This document shows, piece after piece, positions 13,850 through 27,300 of a stretch of DNA of 64,000 nt (the stretch's first letter is position 1; every line of letters starts with the position of its first letter). The notes beneath the pieces were generated by a model. That model did no database searches and had not been told where the DNA came from. It was given only the letters and a program-made list of their open reading frames with translations. The stretch lies in the NCBI GenBank assembly GCA_037952775.1, contig JBANAY010000001.1:248001-312000 (forward strand), written 5' to 3'. Made by a program: the position numbers and the translations under genes. This stretch comes from Clonostachys chloroleuca (lineage: Eukaryota > Ascomycota > Sordariomycetes > Hypocreales > Bionectriaceae).

Positions 13850-16800
13850 GAATACCTCCCCTTCAAGGGTTATCCTTAACCCTTATAACCTACAGGCTAA
13901 TCTCTTACTTCAGGATTCTATCCTATATTAATTTACTATTATTATTCTAACTAGCAGGTTTATATAGCTAGGTTGCTTATAATAAGTAATTAGTATATAT
14001 ATATAGTTAGTTCCTATTATTATAGACTGCTTTTATATTATATAATTAAGGGCCTTATTATATTAAATAGAGCAGCTATACCTATAATATAATTATAGAT
14101 ACCTTTAATTAACTACCTTACCTCCTGACTATTTATTTTCTCTTATAAATTAACTACTTATATAATATTATATAGTACTACTATATTAAATACCCCTGAG
14201 TTTATTATTATAGTATATAGATAGTCTATAGGTATTTTAGTATATTATTTACTTATTTCTAAATACTAGGTAAAGCTATTATAAGGGTATTAAATAGAGG
14301 CTTAGGACCTACTTAAGGTATATATTTCCCCAGCTTTAAAGTAATTTCTTACTCCTTATATTATTATTATCTTCTTCTTCCTATATATAAATATCCTCTT
14401 CTTAGTTTATATTATAATCCAGCAGCTAATATATATATAGCCTTCCCTCAGTAGTAATAATATTAATAACTATAACTATAGTAATAGTAATATTATTATA
14501 TAAATATTCTATTTCCTATAACTTATTATCTATTATAAACCTCCTGCTAATAAGTTATAGGTCTAAGCTAACCCCCTGCCCTACTACTAAGCAGAAGATC
14601 TAAGCTGCTAGTAGTAAGCCTAAGGATAATAGTACCCCCTTTTTTCTTACTTTATAAGTATAATATTCCTAGCTAGTCCTAAGCTACTAGATTACTACTA
14701 ATAAATTATTTCTAGTTATAAGTATAACTACTAGTATTATTATAATACCTAAGCTATCTAGAAGGGTAGTTCTCTCCTAATCTACTACTAGAAACTATAT
14801 AAGTTTTACTTATTCCCTCCTACTACTCTCTTACTACCTAGTAGCTAATATATTATAATTAGTTCTAATAAGTATATCTACTATATAGGTATTAATAAGG
14901 GGTATATTATATTTATAGATACTATATAGTATTATACTACTTTTCTAAACTATTTCTTCCTATAGGGAGAAATTACTATATATCTCCTACTTACTAATTA
15001 CTTAGCTCTAGCTAATTTATTATAGAGAAGTACTTTTACTAGTACTTAAATCTCTACTTATTATTACCTTAAGATAATAAAAGTTAAGTTAGGTATTACC
15101 CTTAAGCAGTAGTAGTAGCTATTTACTACTATCTTACAGGAGGTAAGTAGTACTTACTAGTACTAGTAGGACTAGATTCTCTTAGACTAGATACTTACCC
15201 TCTATACTACTACTATAGTATAGATTATCTCCGCTATAAGTTTTATTCTTCCTGCTTCCCTTATACTACCCTCCTGCTAACCTCCTACTAGTATACTATT
15301 ATTAGTAATAAAGAGATAGTAGATAATCTGCCTTTGCAGATAGTACCTAATAAGGTATCTAACTTTAAACTCCTTGCTGAGGAGTCTCTCTCTAGCTATA
15401 ATATCTATAAGTAGGTAGAAAGCAGCTAGATTATAGAAGGTAGTTAGTACTGCTTATTAGCTACCTTTTTAATTTTTCTTTTATTTAACTAAGGGTTTAT
15501 TCTAGTCCTAATAGGGTAGCTCTCTAGCTAGCTAGTAGCTACTCTCTTATATATTAGTAGCCTTTTAGCCTTTTTTCTTAATTTTATTCTACTATTTTAT
15601 TATTATATAGCTATAATACCCTGCCTCCTCTTCTCTCCTCCTATAATACTTATATCTTTTTACTCTATAACCTCTTTTTTACTCTTCTCTTATTAGAGAC
15701 TTATTAGTTATAAGTATCTTATATCTCTTTATCTATAAATATACTTTAGCTAATATAAGAGTTTTCTAAATAGTTATAGCCCTTCTACTTAATTAAATAG
15801 AGCCTCTTCTATTTACTATACTTATAACCTAGGATTCTCTTAATTTTAAAAGTTTATTCTATACCCTAAGAGTAATCCTCTAGCTCTTTAGATATTCTGC
15901 TCCTGCTTATATATAGTTCTAAGTTTTCTATATAGAAGATATTATATACTTTAACTAATAATAGTAGTTTTAATTTAAATACTATATTATTATTTCTAAC
16001 TACCTTAATAATCTTATAGGGTTCTATATATCTCTCTACTAGCTTCCTACTAGGTTACCTAAGATTTATATATTTAGTTAATATTAGTATAAATTAGCCT
16101 AGTTTAAATAAGTATTATAATCTTTTCTTATTATACTATCTCTTATAGTTATTTATACTAGAAGTAAGTACTTAGGTTATATTTTCTCTTATAGCTCTTA
16201 GTTCTTATACCCTTTCTATACCTAAGGGGCTTTTATTAACCCCTAAGTCTGTTATTACTATCCCTAGGTAATTTAGTTTAAATCTATATAATAAATAAGC
16301 AGGAGACTTACCTGTACTACAGTAGGGAGAGGTATTATATATAAACTATACTATTCTAAGCTTTTATACCTAGTTATCTTAGTCTTTAGTATAAAATACT
16401 CTTAAGTAATATTATAATTCTTAGTTTATTCTCTTAGTTTAACTATCTATTTAAGGGTAGAATATAGTACTAAGGTATCTTTAGTATATAAGTAGATAAT
16501 AGAAAGATTACTAGTAATCTCCTATAAAGACTACTACTCTATCTAAGACTATTCTATTCAGGATTCTATATAGTATAAAAACTTTATTAATTAGAATTCT
16601 TACTAATACCTTACTACTAAGTATCTTTTAGATTATAATAAATAATAAGTACTTTATAAATTAGTCTATAATAATAAGTATTATATTATATAGTTTACTT
16701 CCTAGCTTTAGTATAGATAGAAGGTCTATAATAAAGTCTATTAATACTTCTAACTATAGGTATATTACTTATAGAAGTAGTATTAGGAACCTATAGGGCT

Positions 16801-19800
16801 TATACCTTCTTATATTAATATATTAGTAAATCAGATATAATTTTATATAGTATTTAATATCCCTCTTTATACCTAGCTAAAAGTAAAATTTAGCTATCCT
16901 TTATATTATTCTATTTACTCCCTAGTAACCTATTATAGATATATTATAATATAGTAAGAGGAGTTTAGTTCTTATATCTAGCAGTATAAATATATATTTT
17001 TTAATACTTCTTTCCCCCCAGTAGTATAGTAACTTTTTATTATTAACTAGCTACTTATAAGACTTATATTTATTAGTAGTATTAAAGGTATTCCTAGTCT
17101 CTACTCTCTTTTTTACTATAAAGGTATCCCTTTATTATACTTCTAAGAGTACTTTAGTTAGGGTTCTTTCTTCTACTTATAATATTATAGCTATACTTTA
17201 GTAATCTCCCTACTAATTCTTAATAGTTCTCTAAGTTATAAGCTAAAGGCAGATAAGTACCTTACTAATAACTCCCTCCTTCCTAGTAAGTAGGACTTTT
17301 ATAACTAGGTATAACCTAGTTAACCTATAAGTATACTAGTTGAGGTCTAATAACTTATTAGGTATTCTAACCTGTAAGTCTCCCTTAAGTATATTACCTG
17401 CTCTTTCCTTATATAAGAAGTACTAGAGGAAAGTATCTAAATAACTCCTTTATACTTCCTCCTTTACTTAGGGATCTACTAAGTTAGACCTCCTTAAAAG
17501 CCTATCTACTAGGTTTAATTTACCTAGTCTATACTTAATTATAAAGTTATACAGGGCCAGCTTATCTAGTACTATTACCTATTTAGCTAATAGTATCTTC
17601 TTACCTGCTAGATAGCTATAATTTAAGTAGTCTGTAATAACTATAACCGGGTTAGCTATATATACTAGGTAGTATCTCTATATATAGAAAGCCTCTACTA
17701 TTATAAATATCTCTATATTAGAGATAGGATATCTAAGTTAGGACCTGCTTAGCTTCTTTAAGAGGTATATAACTAGGTACTATTTACCTTATATAAGCTA
17801 TATAAGTACTACTCCTATTATAAAATCTAATATATTAGTCTTAACCCTTATATATACCTCCGGGTTAAAATATATTAGAATTAGCTAGTCTATAAACCTA
17901 TCCTTTAGCTCTTAGAAAACTACTTATTTAATATTATTAAGTAATAGGTATCCCTTATATTTACCTTATATTAGATTAGTTAATAGTATTATAATTTTAC
18001 TATAGTTTTTTATAAAATACCTATAAAATCCTATAAAGCCTAGGAAGATCTATATATCCTTTATACTATAAAGCTCCAGCTAGTCTTATACTGCTTAGAT
18101 ATATTCCTCCTCTATTTATATTCCTTCAGGCCTTATAATAAACCTAAGGAAGAATACCTTATTAACTATAAATTTATATTTTTACAGATTAGTATATAGA
18201 TCTATATCCTATAGCTTCTGCAGGATAGTCTTTATATATTATATATATAAGGTAATATTACTACTATAGATCAGAATATTATCTAGGTAGATAATATAGA
18301 TAAAGTCTATCTCGAACTATAATATATTATTAATATACTCTTAGAAGGTTATTAGTATATTAGTTAGGCCGAAGGGTATAATAAGATATTTAAAGTAGCT
18401 ATATCTATATCTGAATACTATCTTCTACTTATCTCCCTTGCTAATATATAGCCTTTAATATATATCTTTTATATCTAGTTTTATAAAGATCTTAGTACTA
18501 TATAGCCAGTTAAGGATCTTATAGATCAGGGGTAATAGGGTATAGTTCTTATATATTATCTTATTTAAACTATAATAGTTAATATAGAGTTACAGCTTAG
18601 AAGAACCTTTCTTAAGTATAAATAGTACAGGAGTACCTACCGGGCTAGTTAACCTCCTTATCTATCTGTTCTTAAGGGCCTCTTTAATATATAACTTAAG
18701 AACCTCTACCTTCCTAATTACTAGAGAATAGATAGGCCCCTATAGTAGTACTTAGCTATCTTCCAGTTTAATTATATATATTTATCCTCCTAAAGATAGT
18801 TATTAAGCTGCTTTCTTTTCTAAGAAAATATTTATAAAGTCTATATATTTATTAGGCAGCTGCTTTATATTCTCCTTATACTTATTAAGTATAGGAGTAC
18901 TACTTAGGGGGTTTACTAAGATTATTATAATATATATATTCTTAATTATCTACTTAAGCTGCTTAGGCTAAGTAACTAGCTCGATAGAGGCTTGCTCTAG
19001 AGGGTAATACTATTTATTAAATATCTAGGATATTTAAGGATTAATATTAATAAACTAGGGTTTTCTAATAATTATATCCTCTTTAATATCTACTACTATA
19101 AACTTAAAGAATATCTACTTTATAACTCCCTAGTTATCTATAATTTCTATTAAATAAAGCTTTATCCCTAAGGTCTTAATATATTATTTATTAAATATAG
19201 TCCCTAGGGTTATCCCGGGCAGTAGCTTAGCCCCTTTCCTTATAAACTAGCTTAAGAGGATACTAATATCTGCTTATAGATTAAATAGTATAATTACCTT
19301 TTCCTAGTATCTCTTTTACCTGAGCTATACTACTCTTCTTATCCTTAAGTTAATATAGCTCGCCCTATTCTATTATATTTTATAGATATATAGAATAGTA
19401 TCTAGCTCAGAGCCCCTAATCTACTTAGTATATATCTTAGTTATATACTAATTACTTTAGTACTCTGTATAATTAGAGGCTTTATAGTAATCTCTTATAT
19501 AGCCTAGTTTACTATATTTCTAGTATTCCTATCTATAGTTAGCTCTATCTAAACCCCTTCTCTATAGTATTCTTATATCTATAGTTAGGCAGATCTCTTA
19601 TAAAGTAGTTATATTATAATATCTTAGATAAAAGCGAGGTTAGGCTATACTATTAGTCTTAGAGGCCTTTATAAGTATTTCTATAATAACTCCTTAGTTA
19701 AGAAGCTCCTTCTAGTTACTAGATACCCCTTTACTTAGTACCTGCTTATAGAAGTTAATAGATAAGGTCTCTAGGAAGAGAGCTATTTAGAATACCTTAG

Positions 19801-20705
19801 GGAGCTCCTCTAGTATTTTACTAAGTACAGATTTATAATAGTTAGTATATATCCTGAACTTCTGGCCTGCTATAAGCCTTATATATAGCAGTTTCTATAT
19901 AGTTTTAATTATATATATAGAGCTATTACTAATTCCCTCCTCTAGCTACTTCTAATATATCTTCTAGAAAATAGTAGTAATAGAGTACTTCTATAGATAG
20001 TATTATTATTATACCTCTATTATACCTTATAAGTAAGTACTAGTATATACTACCTTTTAAGTATTAGTATTAAAGTTCTCTTAGAGGAAGATTACTTAGA
20101 GATATACTAGATAGGTCTAAAGCTCTACCTAGCTCTTACTATAGTATATAGGGGCTATTATCTAGACCTTAGTCTATAGATCTCCTTTAGTTTACTTATA
20201 CCTCTCTACAGGCTTATTATTATCCTTATAAATAGTTCTAGATTACCTCCTCCTAGGGGTATCCTTCTCTATCCCTTAAACCTTCTCCCTTAGACTATAA
20301 ACCTCCTATAGGAGTAGGTAGATACTATTACTTTCCTCCTATAAGCTGGTATTCCTAGCTATTAACCCAGATTAGATAAATAAATTAACTGGGGTAGGTT
20401 AATTAATAAGCTTAATAAGGTCCTATTATTAGTAAGTAGTTACCCCTTAGAGTTTAGTAGTAGCTTATAGCTATACTTCTCTTGCTTACTGGATATAATC
20501 TCAGAGCTTATTAAGTACTATACTATTTTATAAGTCTTAAAGCTCTCTTATAAGCTATTAGGCCTCTTCTTCTTATTCTTTTATCAGTAAAGTTAATATA
20601 TACAGATTATCTATTAACTTACTAGGGGTATATAGATAATTAGTAGTTAGATCTATAGTATATTCCCTTAATAGTCTCTAATCCTGAAAGGGAGAGGAAT
20701 TAATA

Positions 20706-20918
20706 TATTAGTACTAGGTAGTATTATAAGGAGAGTATTAAGATAAAGCCTGATAGATAGCTATAGATATAACTAAGGGTTACCTGAGAGGAGTACTTAG
20801 GTCGCTGTTAATAGATTTATTAATTCCTAACCTTCAAAAAGGAAGCTTATAATCTAGACCAGTATTAAATAATAAGCCCTCCTGCGGGCACACGTGACCT
20901 GTCAGATGACTACTAATA
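20706..20918 (-). repeat. 5' LTR of the 7.3-kb gypsy element
   Basis: This 213-bp partner of 13637-13849 has the opposite mutation pattern: its right end (about 20,880-20,905) keeps the unmutated cgggcacacgtgacctg. Bases 20687-20705, just inside it, would hold the primer-binding region. I did not match it to a tRNA. Confidence 0.92.
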
Positions 20919-21361
20919 GCACTTAGTTTAGTAAACCTTATAACCACTATAGCAGCTGTATTAGCGGACTTCGTATCCGCTGTAGCATCTGTATTAGCAG
21001 CCTCGTATCCCTCTGTATGAGAACCTTATAGCGGTTATAAGCCCGTATTACAGAAGGCAATATATTATCTTCAGGGCCCTTACAGCCTGGAAATACCTAT
21101 AAGTACAGAGCTTCCTCCCTACTAGATAGAGATTCTATAAGTTACTAATATACTCTTTTATCTACCCTATAGTCTATCTTTCTTAGCTACCCTGTAGCTG
21201 ATAGAGCTTTATTTTCTCTTATAGAGCCTGCACCTTCTACTATACCTTTTCAAATAATCCTTCTCTAGTATTTCAGAGCCTACCCTATAGGCTTTATCTA
21301 CCCTAGACCTAGCTTACCCTACAGCTGGTCTACCCTATACTAGAGACCTTGACTTTTCAAA
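20919..21361 (+). repeat. Repeat C, copy 2, right half
   Basis: After the duplicated gcact, 438 bp complete repeat C and end in a cttttcaaa terminus. Joining 13308-13636 to 20924-21361 gives 767 bp, matching the 768-bp copy at 665-1432. It repeats the AGCGGA..TCCGCT hairpin units near 20,960-21,010. Confidence 0.85.
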
Positions 21362-23996
21362 AATTTTACTTATAGTTAATATATACTTATAGATATTATT
21401 CTAATATTTAGTTTAAATATTCTATTTATTTATTACTCTAGGGATAGTAAGCTATTAAAAGCTTATACTTTATATCTATTTATATTATAAGTAATTATTA
21501 AAATTTAAAGGTAAATATTATTTCTCTATTTAAAATTATTTCTTTAGATAATCTATAGTAACTAATTATATATTATAGAAATTAGTATATAAGATCTTCT
21601 ATAGAGCTTACTTCCTTATATAGAATAAAATATATATATTTTATAAATCTATTAATAATAATTAAAATACTATTATATTATATTTCTATTATAAGTTCTA
21701 TTAATAATAATAGCTTAATAATATAATTAAAAAATATTAATTATTATAATTATTTTAATATTAAAACTAGTTTAAATTCTTTATAAAGTTTATATTTTAT
21801 AGATTTAATTTATATATAAGTATTATATTTTAAAACTATAATTTATATATCTTTTTATAGATTAGGGAAATTATAATATTATTTTATTTTATTAAATATT
21901 TTCTTAATTTTTTAATATTCTAAAAGTAAATATTTATAGATTTCTTTAATAAGTACTATTCTTATATCTTACTATAATATCTTTATATCTAATATAGTAT
22001 TTATCTAAACTTTAGTATATACTATCTTCTTTAGTATAGTATCTAGAGTTTATTATACTAAATATTCTTTATTATTTATTAAAAATAATTATCTATTAGT
22101 TTTTAGAATTATTTATTTATATTTAGATTTATAGTTAAGAGTATTAACTCTTCTATTTTCTAATCCTTTTTAATATATAATTTTATAATTAAATTTAGAT
22201 AAATATTTAGTATAATATATTTATTATCTATTAAATTATTAAGTAGTAGTAAAATACTAAATATTTTTATAATCTATATATATCTTAACTTTATATTATA
22301 TTCCCAGATAGTAGTATTTAAATTTCTTAAATATATATATAATAGTTATAAATTCCTTATTATAAATAGAATAATTAAGTTCTATATTATATAGTTTCTT
22401 TAAATAGAATATTATAGGATATAATCTTTTTTTATTATTTCTTTAATTAATTTATATACTAATTATAAAGTTTATAATATTAGTTTTAAGTTCTATTTTC
22501 TTATTTAGATTAAATATCTATAATATAGATTTATAGATTATATAAAGTTTAATATTAATAAATACTTATTAATATTTTAAATTCTATTAAAATTCTTTTT
22601 TTTTCTTTATTAGATTATATAGTAATATAATAATCTTTTTATAGTTTTTAATAAATTATTAGTAGTAATTAGTAAATCTAAAGAAAGCTTATACTTTTTT
22701 AATATTTATTAATTCCTTCTATTTAGAAATTATAATAATTTTATTTTTCTCTATTTTTATTTTATTAGGTTAAATAGTATATTATAGAAAGTTAATTTTC
22801 TTAATATAAAATTAACTCTTCTTAGATTCTATTAAAAGATTTATATCTTCTAATTTCTTTAAGATCTTATATATATATTCCTTATATATATTTAAATTAT
22901 CTAAAAATATTAAAATATTATTAAGATATATAACTATAAAGATATTAAGATATTCCTAGAGTATTTAATTAATTATTTATTAGAATATTATAAATATATT
23001 TATTAGTTTAAAGAGTATAATAAGATATTTATATAAGCTAAACTTTATTCTAAATATTATTTTCTACTTATTTTTTTTCTTTAATTTATATTAAATTATA
23101 AGCTCCTTTTAGATTTAATATAGTAAATTACTATTTACTCTATAACTAATCTCTGAATTCTATAATTAGTAATAAAAGTATTCTATCTTTATATATAATC
23201 TTATTTAGCTAGTAATAATTAATAACTAAATAGAGTTTATTATTTTTCTTAAATATAAATATTATAGAGTATTTTATAGATAAAGTTAATAATTATATAT
23301 AGTCTTTTATTAGTATATTATTAATATATTTATAGAGTATTTATAATTAAGATTCTATAAGATTATAGAGTTTATAAAAAACTAGTTTTTCTTCTTTAAT
23401 AATAGAGATTTTATAATCCTATTAACTATATTATAGTAATCTAGTTTCTAAGATTTTCTTAAATAGTTTATTATACTTTTAGTATTTTTTTAAAATATAA
23501 TTTAGTTTTCCCTTTTTAAAATATTCTTCTTTATCTTTTTATAACTATTTTTTCTTATTTACTTATACTATAAATTAAACTTAATATTATAATTATATTT
23601 TTATTAATTTATTATATATATCTAATTAATAAAATCTATTTTTAAGAATTATTCTAATTTTTATATCTAGCTTAAGATTTATTTTATTTATTATAATTCT
23701 TAATAGAATAGATTTTTTAATATATTAAATTATAATACTATTAAAACTATTATTATTATATCTACTTATTATTATAAATTATTATTTTAGTTTTTTATAA
23801 TAATACTTTTAAATATTAAGGAATTATTATATTTTTCTAATATCTAATAAAATTTTAATTTCTATTAATCCTAATATAGATTTATAAGAGTATCTTTCTA
23901 CTCTATATAGCTAATAAACTAATCTATTAGTAAGTTTATATTTTATAATTATAATAATTCTAATATAATATTATAAGAATTTAATAGTACTAAATT
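21362..23996 (-). mobile_element. Base family-A chromovirus (minus), piece 3: integrase to reverse transcriptase
   Basis: This is the reverse complement of about 29,740 down to about 27,115 of the plus-strand element. A clear match is about 22,940-23,110 to 28,010-28,150 (the AYNLI and FSLYKYLIIPF region of the reverse transcriptase). It ends at aaatt (23992-23996), the target duplication of the element inserted at 23997. Sequence resumes without loss at 31467. Confidence 0.85.
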
Positions 23997-24374
23997 TGTT
24001 ACAAACAACCCCTGTATTACCCAACAGGACTATCCTTAGTTATTATATATAGTTACATACAGTTAAATAATATAGTTAATATCCCACATATTAACTATAG
24101 TACCGGTTAATTACTAACAATATATTCTATATTATATATATCGCCTTAGTATATATATATATTTATTTCGCTAGATAGAATACTCTTTTAGACAGTTATT
24201 AATATATTATCTATATATCTATTATTACTAGCTCTATAATACTTATATATTAACAGTAACTCGTATTATATAGCCTAAGATAACCTGATTATACTACTCA
24301 GAATAACTCTCTAATTAGTTTAACCCTAATCTACCCTAGACCCCTGTCCTAGTATAAGTTATCTAACTATTATA
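23997..24374 (+). repeat. 5' LTR of the family-A chromovirus
   Basis: This 378-bp LTR starts tgttacaaac and is RIP-mutated towards its end, where aactattata stands for the aaccgtcaca of the 3' LTR. Confidence 0.95.
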
Positions 24375-27300
24375 TATTAATAACTCTTGTTCAGCTGATT
24401 ACCTTATCTTAATTACTGTATAATAATAAAGAAGATATTATAGCTGCTGTAGTACCCTAAGCCTAGTAATAGTATACTCCTACTGCTAATAATAACCTAC
24501 CTACTCTAACTGTTGAGGATAATACTATAGATAAAGATAGTAATAATAGCAGCGAGGATAATAATAACTATACTGAAGAAATCCAGCTCCTATAAGACTA
24601 AGTTAACTAACTTAATATATACCTTACGGATACTTACTAGGAGTTAGCTAATATAATAGCCCTTATAGTACAGTAAGCTGCTATAAATACTAATATCTAT
24701 ATATAAGCTATAACTACTGTTTAGGGTTAAGAGCTAGGATAACTGTTTAAGCTACTACTACCTGAGATATTTAATAGAATCTAAGATAAACTCTAAGGAT
24801 TTATAATTTAACTCTAAGTATATTTTAATTACTTTCCTATTATACTTAATACTAGCGAAAGGAAGGTTATATATACCTACTTATAACTTAAAGGAGTTAT
24901 ACTTAACTAGTTTAAACCTATTATAAGGGAATACCTTAGTAGATAGAGAAGCTAATAAACTATTAATATTATAATAAGTTTTAATTATTTTATAGAAGTT
25001 CTTAAGTAAACCTTTAGTATTTAAGATAAGAAATATAAGGTAGAATATAAGATTAATATACTTATTCAGAAAGGATTATATTTAACCTTCAGTACTTACT
25101 ACCTCCAGCTACTAGCTAAGACTGGATAGAATAAGGAATATACTATATCTTACTACTTTAACTAACTTAAAAGAGAAGTTTAGAATAAACTCTATAAGGA
25201 AAACAGGCTAGTAAGTATTTATAAGTATATAACTATAGCTATAAGAATTAATAACTAATAGTACTAATAGTGAACTTATAAACAGTAAATAACCTATTTT
25301 ACTAATACTAGGAAACTATAATAATAGTATACTATAGTCTCTGGGATATATATAGGACCTATAGAGCTAGGAGCTGTAGAGAAATATAAATACTATAATT
25401 ATAATAAGATTAGATATATTTTACCTTAATATCCGGAACCTAAAAAAGATAAGAAGAGGGAAGATTAGAAACCTACTAAAGATAGCAAGAAGTAATTAGA
25501 AGTAATTAGGAAAACTAATACCAAGGTTTTAGGAATAATATATAAAATTAACCAGGTAGAAGCCCCTATAACTATTATAATTCCCTAGTATCCTCTAAGA
25601 GATATACCTATTTTTTAAGAAGTACTAGAACCTGAGGAATATATAAAACTTAGTATAGCTAGGAAACAATAAGAAGAAATCTAACAGATCTTCTAAGAGC
25701 TTAAGGAAAAGCTTAAATAAGGGAAACCAGTCCTAGGATTTAGACTACCTACTAAATATAAATATATATTCTATTATACTAATAGAATTATTCTATAAAA
25801 TTCTACTGAAAAGGAATAATACTAGTAGATAAGAATAGAAATTAAAGCTGAATATAGCGAACTCTATATATACTATTAAAAGAAGATATAGGAATAATAT
25901 CTAGATATATCGGAAGAACTAGTTATTTTTAGAAATAATACTATTAGTACTATATAGCTTAGTAATAGTATATATAAAATACTAACTTGTATAAAGATAA
26001 TATAGATATATAACTACCCTCTAGAATTATAGATAATCTATTATAATAATTAATACTAAGTATATTAAATAGAGAAAGCTAAGAATAATTTCTTTCTATA
26101 CCCTAATAGAAGAATACCTAATAAATATACTGCAGAATAGATATAATAATTTATATACTAATAACAGGGTATAAAATAATATACTATCTTTAAGGAAGAC
26201 TTAGAAGAATACCCTAAAGAATATACCTACAGCGAACTACTAGCAGAATTATATATAGAGCTAAGGTATAAGGTTTATAAAAAGGCTAAAATTAAATTAT
26301 AGTATAAGAACAAGGACCTTAAAGATTAAGTAATAGCTAAATATAATAGTTAAATTAAATAGTACTATAACTGGAAGTATAGGAACTATCTGGAAGCTAA
26401 GATAATAGTACTAGAACTAGCTAAGTACAGTAATAATAATATAAACCCTACTAAGATATATCTCTAATAATACTAACAGTAGGAAGAAGAAATAAGATAA
26501 TACTATAAATAAGGTGTACTATCTCTAACAGATAGTAAAGAAAGTAGTAATATAGAGAAATAAGAAATTACCTCTACTAATAAAAAAGAATAGGATAAAG
26601 CCTACTCTAATAATAGGATACCTATAATAATTAGTAAATTAAATAACTAGAAAGAGAAATATAAATAATTTATCCCTAGTTCTATAGATAAACTAAGAAC
26701 TCTTATAGATATTCTAAGGTAGGTACCTAAGAATAAAGAAGAGTAAGAATAACTTAAATAATAAATTAACTAGATAAAAAATAATATAAACTATCTGTAA
26801 TAGGGCTATAGTATAGTAAAATAATATTAAATTAGAAGACTCTAGGAGCTATAGAGGGAGGAAATTTAATTAATATTATTATAGATATTAAGATTAAGGG
26901 ATATTAGCTTACAGTATAGATAGACTATAGAGTATTATATAATTATATCTTACCAGTAGTAATTAACTGACTCTGCTTACTATAGAGAATAAAGAAGAAG
27001 TCCTATAATATTATAACTCTAGATAGAATATTATTTAAGTATAATAATAGAATTATTAACTCTAAGACTAATTATCTTATAATTAAAATCTAAGGAAAAA
27101 AATTTAATATTATATACAATCTAGTACTATTAAATTCCTATAATATTATATTAGGATTACTATAGCTATAAGATATAAACCTACTAATAGACTGGTTTAC
27201 TAGCTGTATAGAGTAGAGAGATACTCTTATAAACCTATATTAGAATTAATAGAAATTAAAATTTTATTAGATATTAGAAGAATATAATAATTCCTTAATA

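Larger units (their letters stand above)
13637..20918 (-). mobile_element. Ty3/gypsy LTR retrotransposon, 7.3 kb, nested inside repeat C
   Basis: Two 213-bp LTRs (13637-13849 and 20706-20918), with TGTCAGT/ACTGACA-type ends, are flanked by a perfect TSD gcact (13632-13636 and 20919-20923). Reverse-transcriptase traces read on the minus strand: KKGSSKL near 18,590, PFGLTN near 18,375 and YLDNILIYS near 18,280. A zinc-knuckle-like trace (KLGYI) lies near 19,510, so gag is on the right and the 5' LTR is 20706-20918. A purine tract, GAAGGGGAGG on the minus strand, abuts 13849 as the polypurine tract. All frames are closed by RIP stops. Confidence 0.9.
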